59,290 bases of DNA, taken from positions 1 through 59,290 of the forward strand of contig CAZERC010000009.1 in the NCBI GenBank assembly GCA_964515395.1, read 5' to 3'. Made by a program: the position numbers and the translations under genes. The notes beneath the pieces were generated by a model. It had not been told where the DNA came from. It saw only the letters and a list, made by a program, of their open reading frames with translations, and ran no database searches. This DNA is from UBA1876 sp964515395 (lineage in GTDB: Bacteria > Synergistota > Synergistia > Synergistales > Thermovirgaceae). The first letter of the stretch is position 1. Each line of letters begins with the position of its first letter. Of this stretch, positions 59,115-59,290 are shown piece after piece.

Positions 59115-59290
59115 GTGAAAAGGGTTGTGATTACGGGCTTGGGTGTTGTAAGCCCCATAGCAATAGGGAAGGAAGAATACTGGAAGGCCCTGTCGGAGGG
59201 AAAAAACGGCGTCGGGGAAATCACCTTGTTCGATCCTTCGGATTTCACCTCACGCATAGCGGCCGAAGTCCGGGATTTCAAACCTGATAA
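59115..59290 (+). CDS. fabF: 3-oxoacyl-ACP synthase II, N-terminal part (runs off the window)
   Basis: The first 58 codons are present. RVVITGLGVVSPIAIGKEEY and ALSEGKNGVGEITLFDPSDF are the FabF N-terminus. The catalytic Cys-His-His residues are outside. The start is GTG 59115, with AAAGGAG 9 nt upstream. Last visible gene of the fapR operon. Confidence 0.93.
   Translation, partial: MKRVVITGLGVVSPIAIGKEEYWKALSEGKNGVGEITLFDPSDFTSRIAAEVRDFKPD

Noticed and set aside
1..59290. CRISPR arrays, insertion sequences and prophage genes.
   Set aside because: No regularly spaced repeats, transposase, integrase or phage structural motifs were seen on either strand.

Overview
The window (59,290 nt, moderate G+C) is a dense, housekeeping-rich stretch of a bacterial chromosome. 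It has three 100-N scaffold gaps. There are no phage, transposon or CRISPR features. I infer an anaerobic, amino-acid-fermenting bacterium with Firmicutes-like gene order, most probably Synergistota. The evidence is pyruvate:ferredoxin oxidoreductase in four subunits, acetate kinase, threonine ammonia-lyase, rubrerythrin plus thiol peroxidase, a SelA/SelB selenocysteine pathway, FapR and FabK in fatty-acid synthesis, and gene strings known from Bacillus/Clostridium (veg-ispE-purR; yicC-remA-gmk-rpoZ-coaBC-priA; rsmD-coaD, tmcAL, DUF177-rpmF-fapR-plsX-fab). The phylum is an inference from gene content; no rRNA is present to confirm it.

Layout. 1-9 kb: metabolic genes (flavoprotein, iron alcohol dehydrogenase, HD hydrolase, class V PLP enzyme with homoserine dehydrogenase, rubrerythrin-tpx, threonine ammonia-lyase). 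9-20 kb, minus strand: a nearly complete de novo purine operon purC-S-Q-L-F-M-N-H-D-E plus a radical SAM gene, with a clear promoter ahead of purC and no purK or purB. 20-28 kb: a relic of a transporter binding protein, mobA, lepA-hemW, yedF, selA-selB. 28-31 kb: veg-ispE-purR, a ferredoxin and a CAT-anticodon tRNA. 31-43 kb, plus strand: nif3, trpS, scpA-scpB-rluB-cmk-plsC, yicC-remA-gmk-rpoZ-coaBC-priA-der, hup. 43-47 kb, minus strand: rsmA, tRNA-Pro, porCDAB. 47-50 kb: trmB-trmO-rsmD-coaD. 50-59 kb: tmcAL (minus), ackA-DUF177-rpmF, then fapR-plsX-fabH-fabK-fabD-fabG-acpP-fabF, behind a promoter with a FapR-box-like operator.

Most notable points. (1) The PriA homologue keeps its zinc-binding cysteines but has lost every helicase/ATPase motif I could look for. 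(2) hemW seems to start with CTG, overlapping the lepA stop codon. (3) A FapR-box-like site lies directly downstream of the fapR promoter. (4) PurE carries Ala where class I enzymes have an active-site His, and there is no purK nearby. (5) Two of the three scaffold gaps are flanked by exact 55-nt duplications and cut genes that become intact and in frame when the copies are merged, so those gaps look like assembly artefacts. (6) There is a TGA-interrupted orphan reading frame and a decayed transporter-gene relic whose terminator is still intact.
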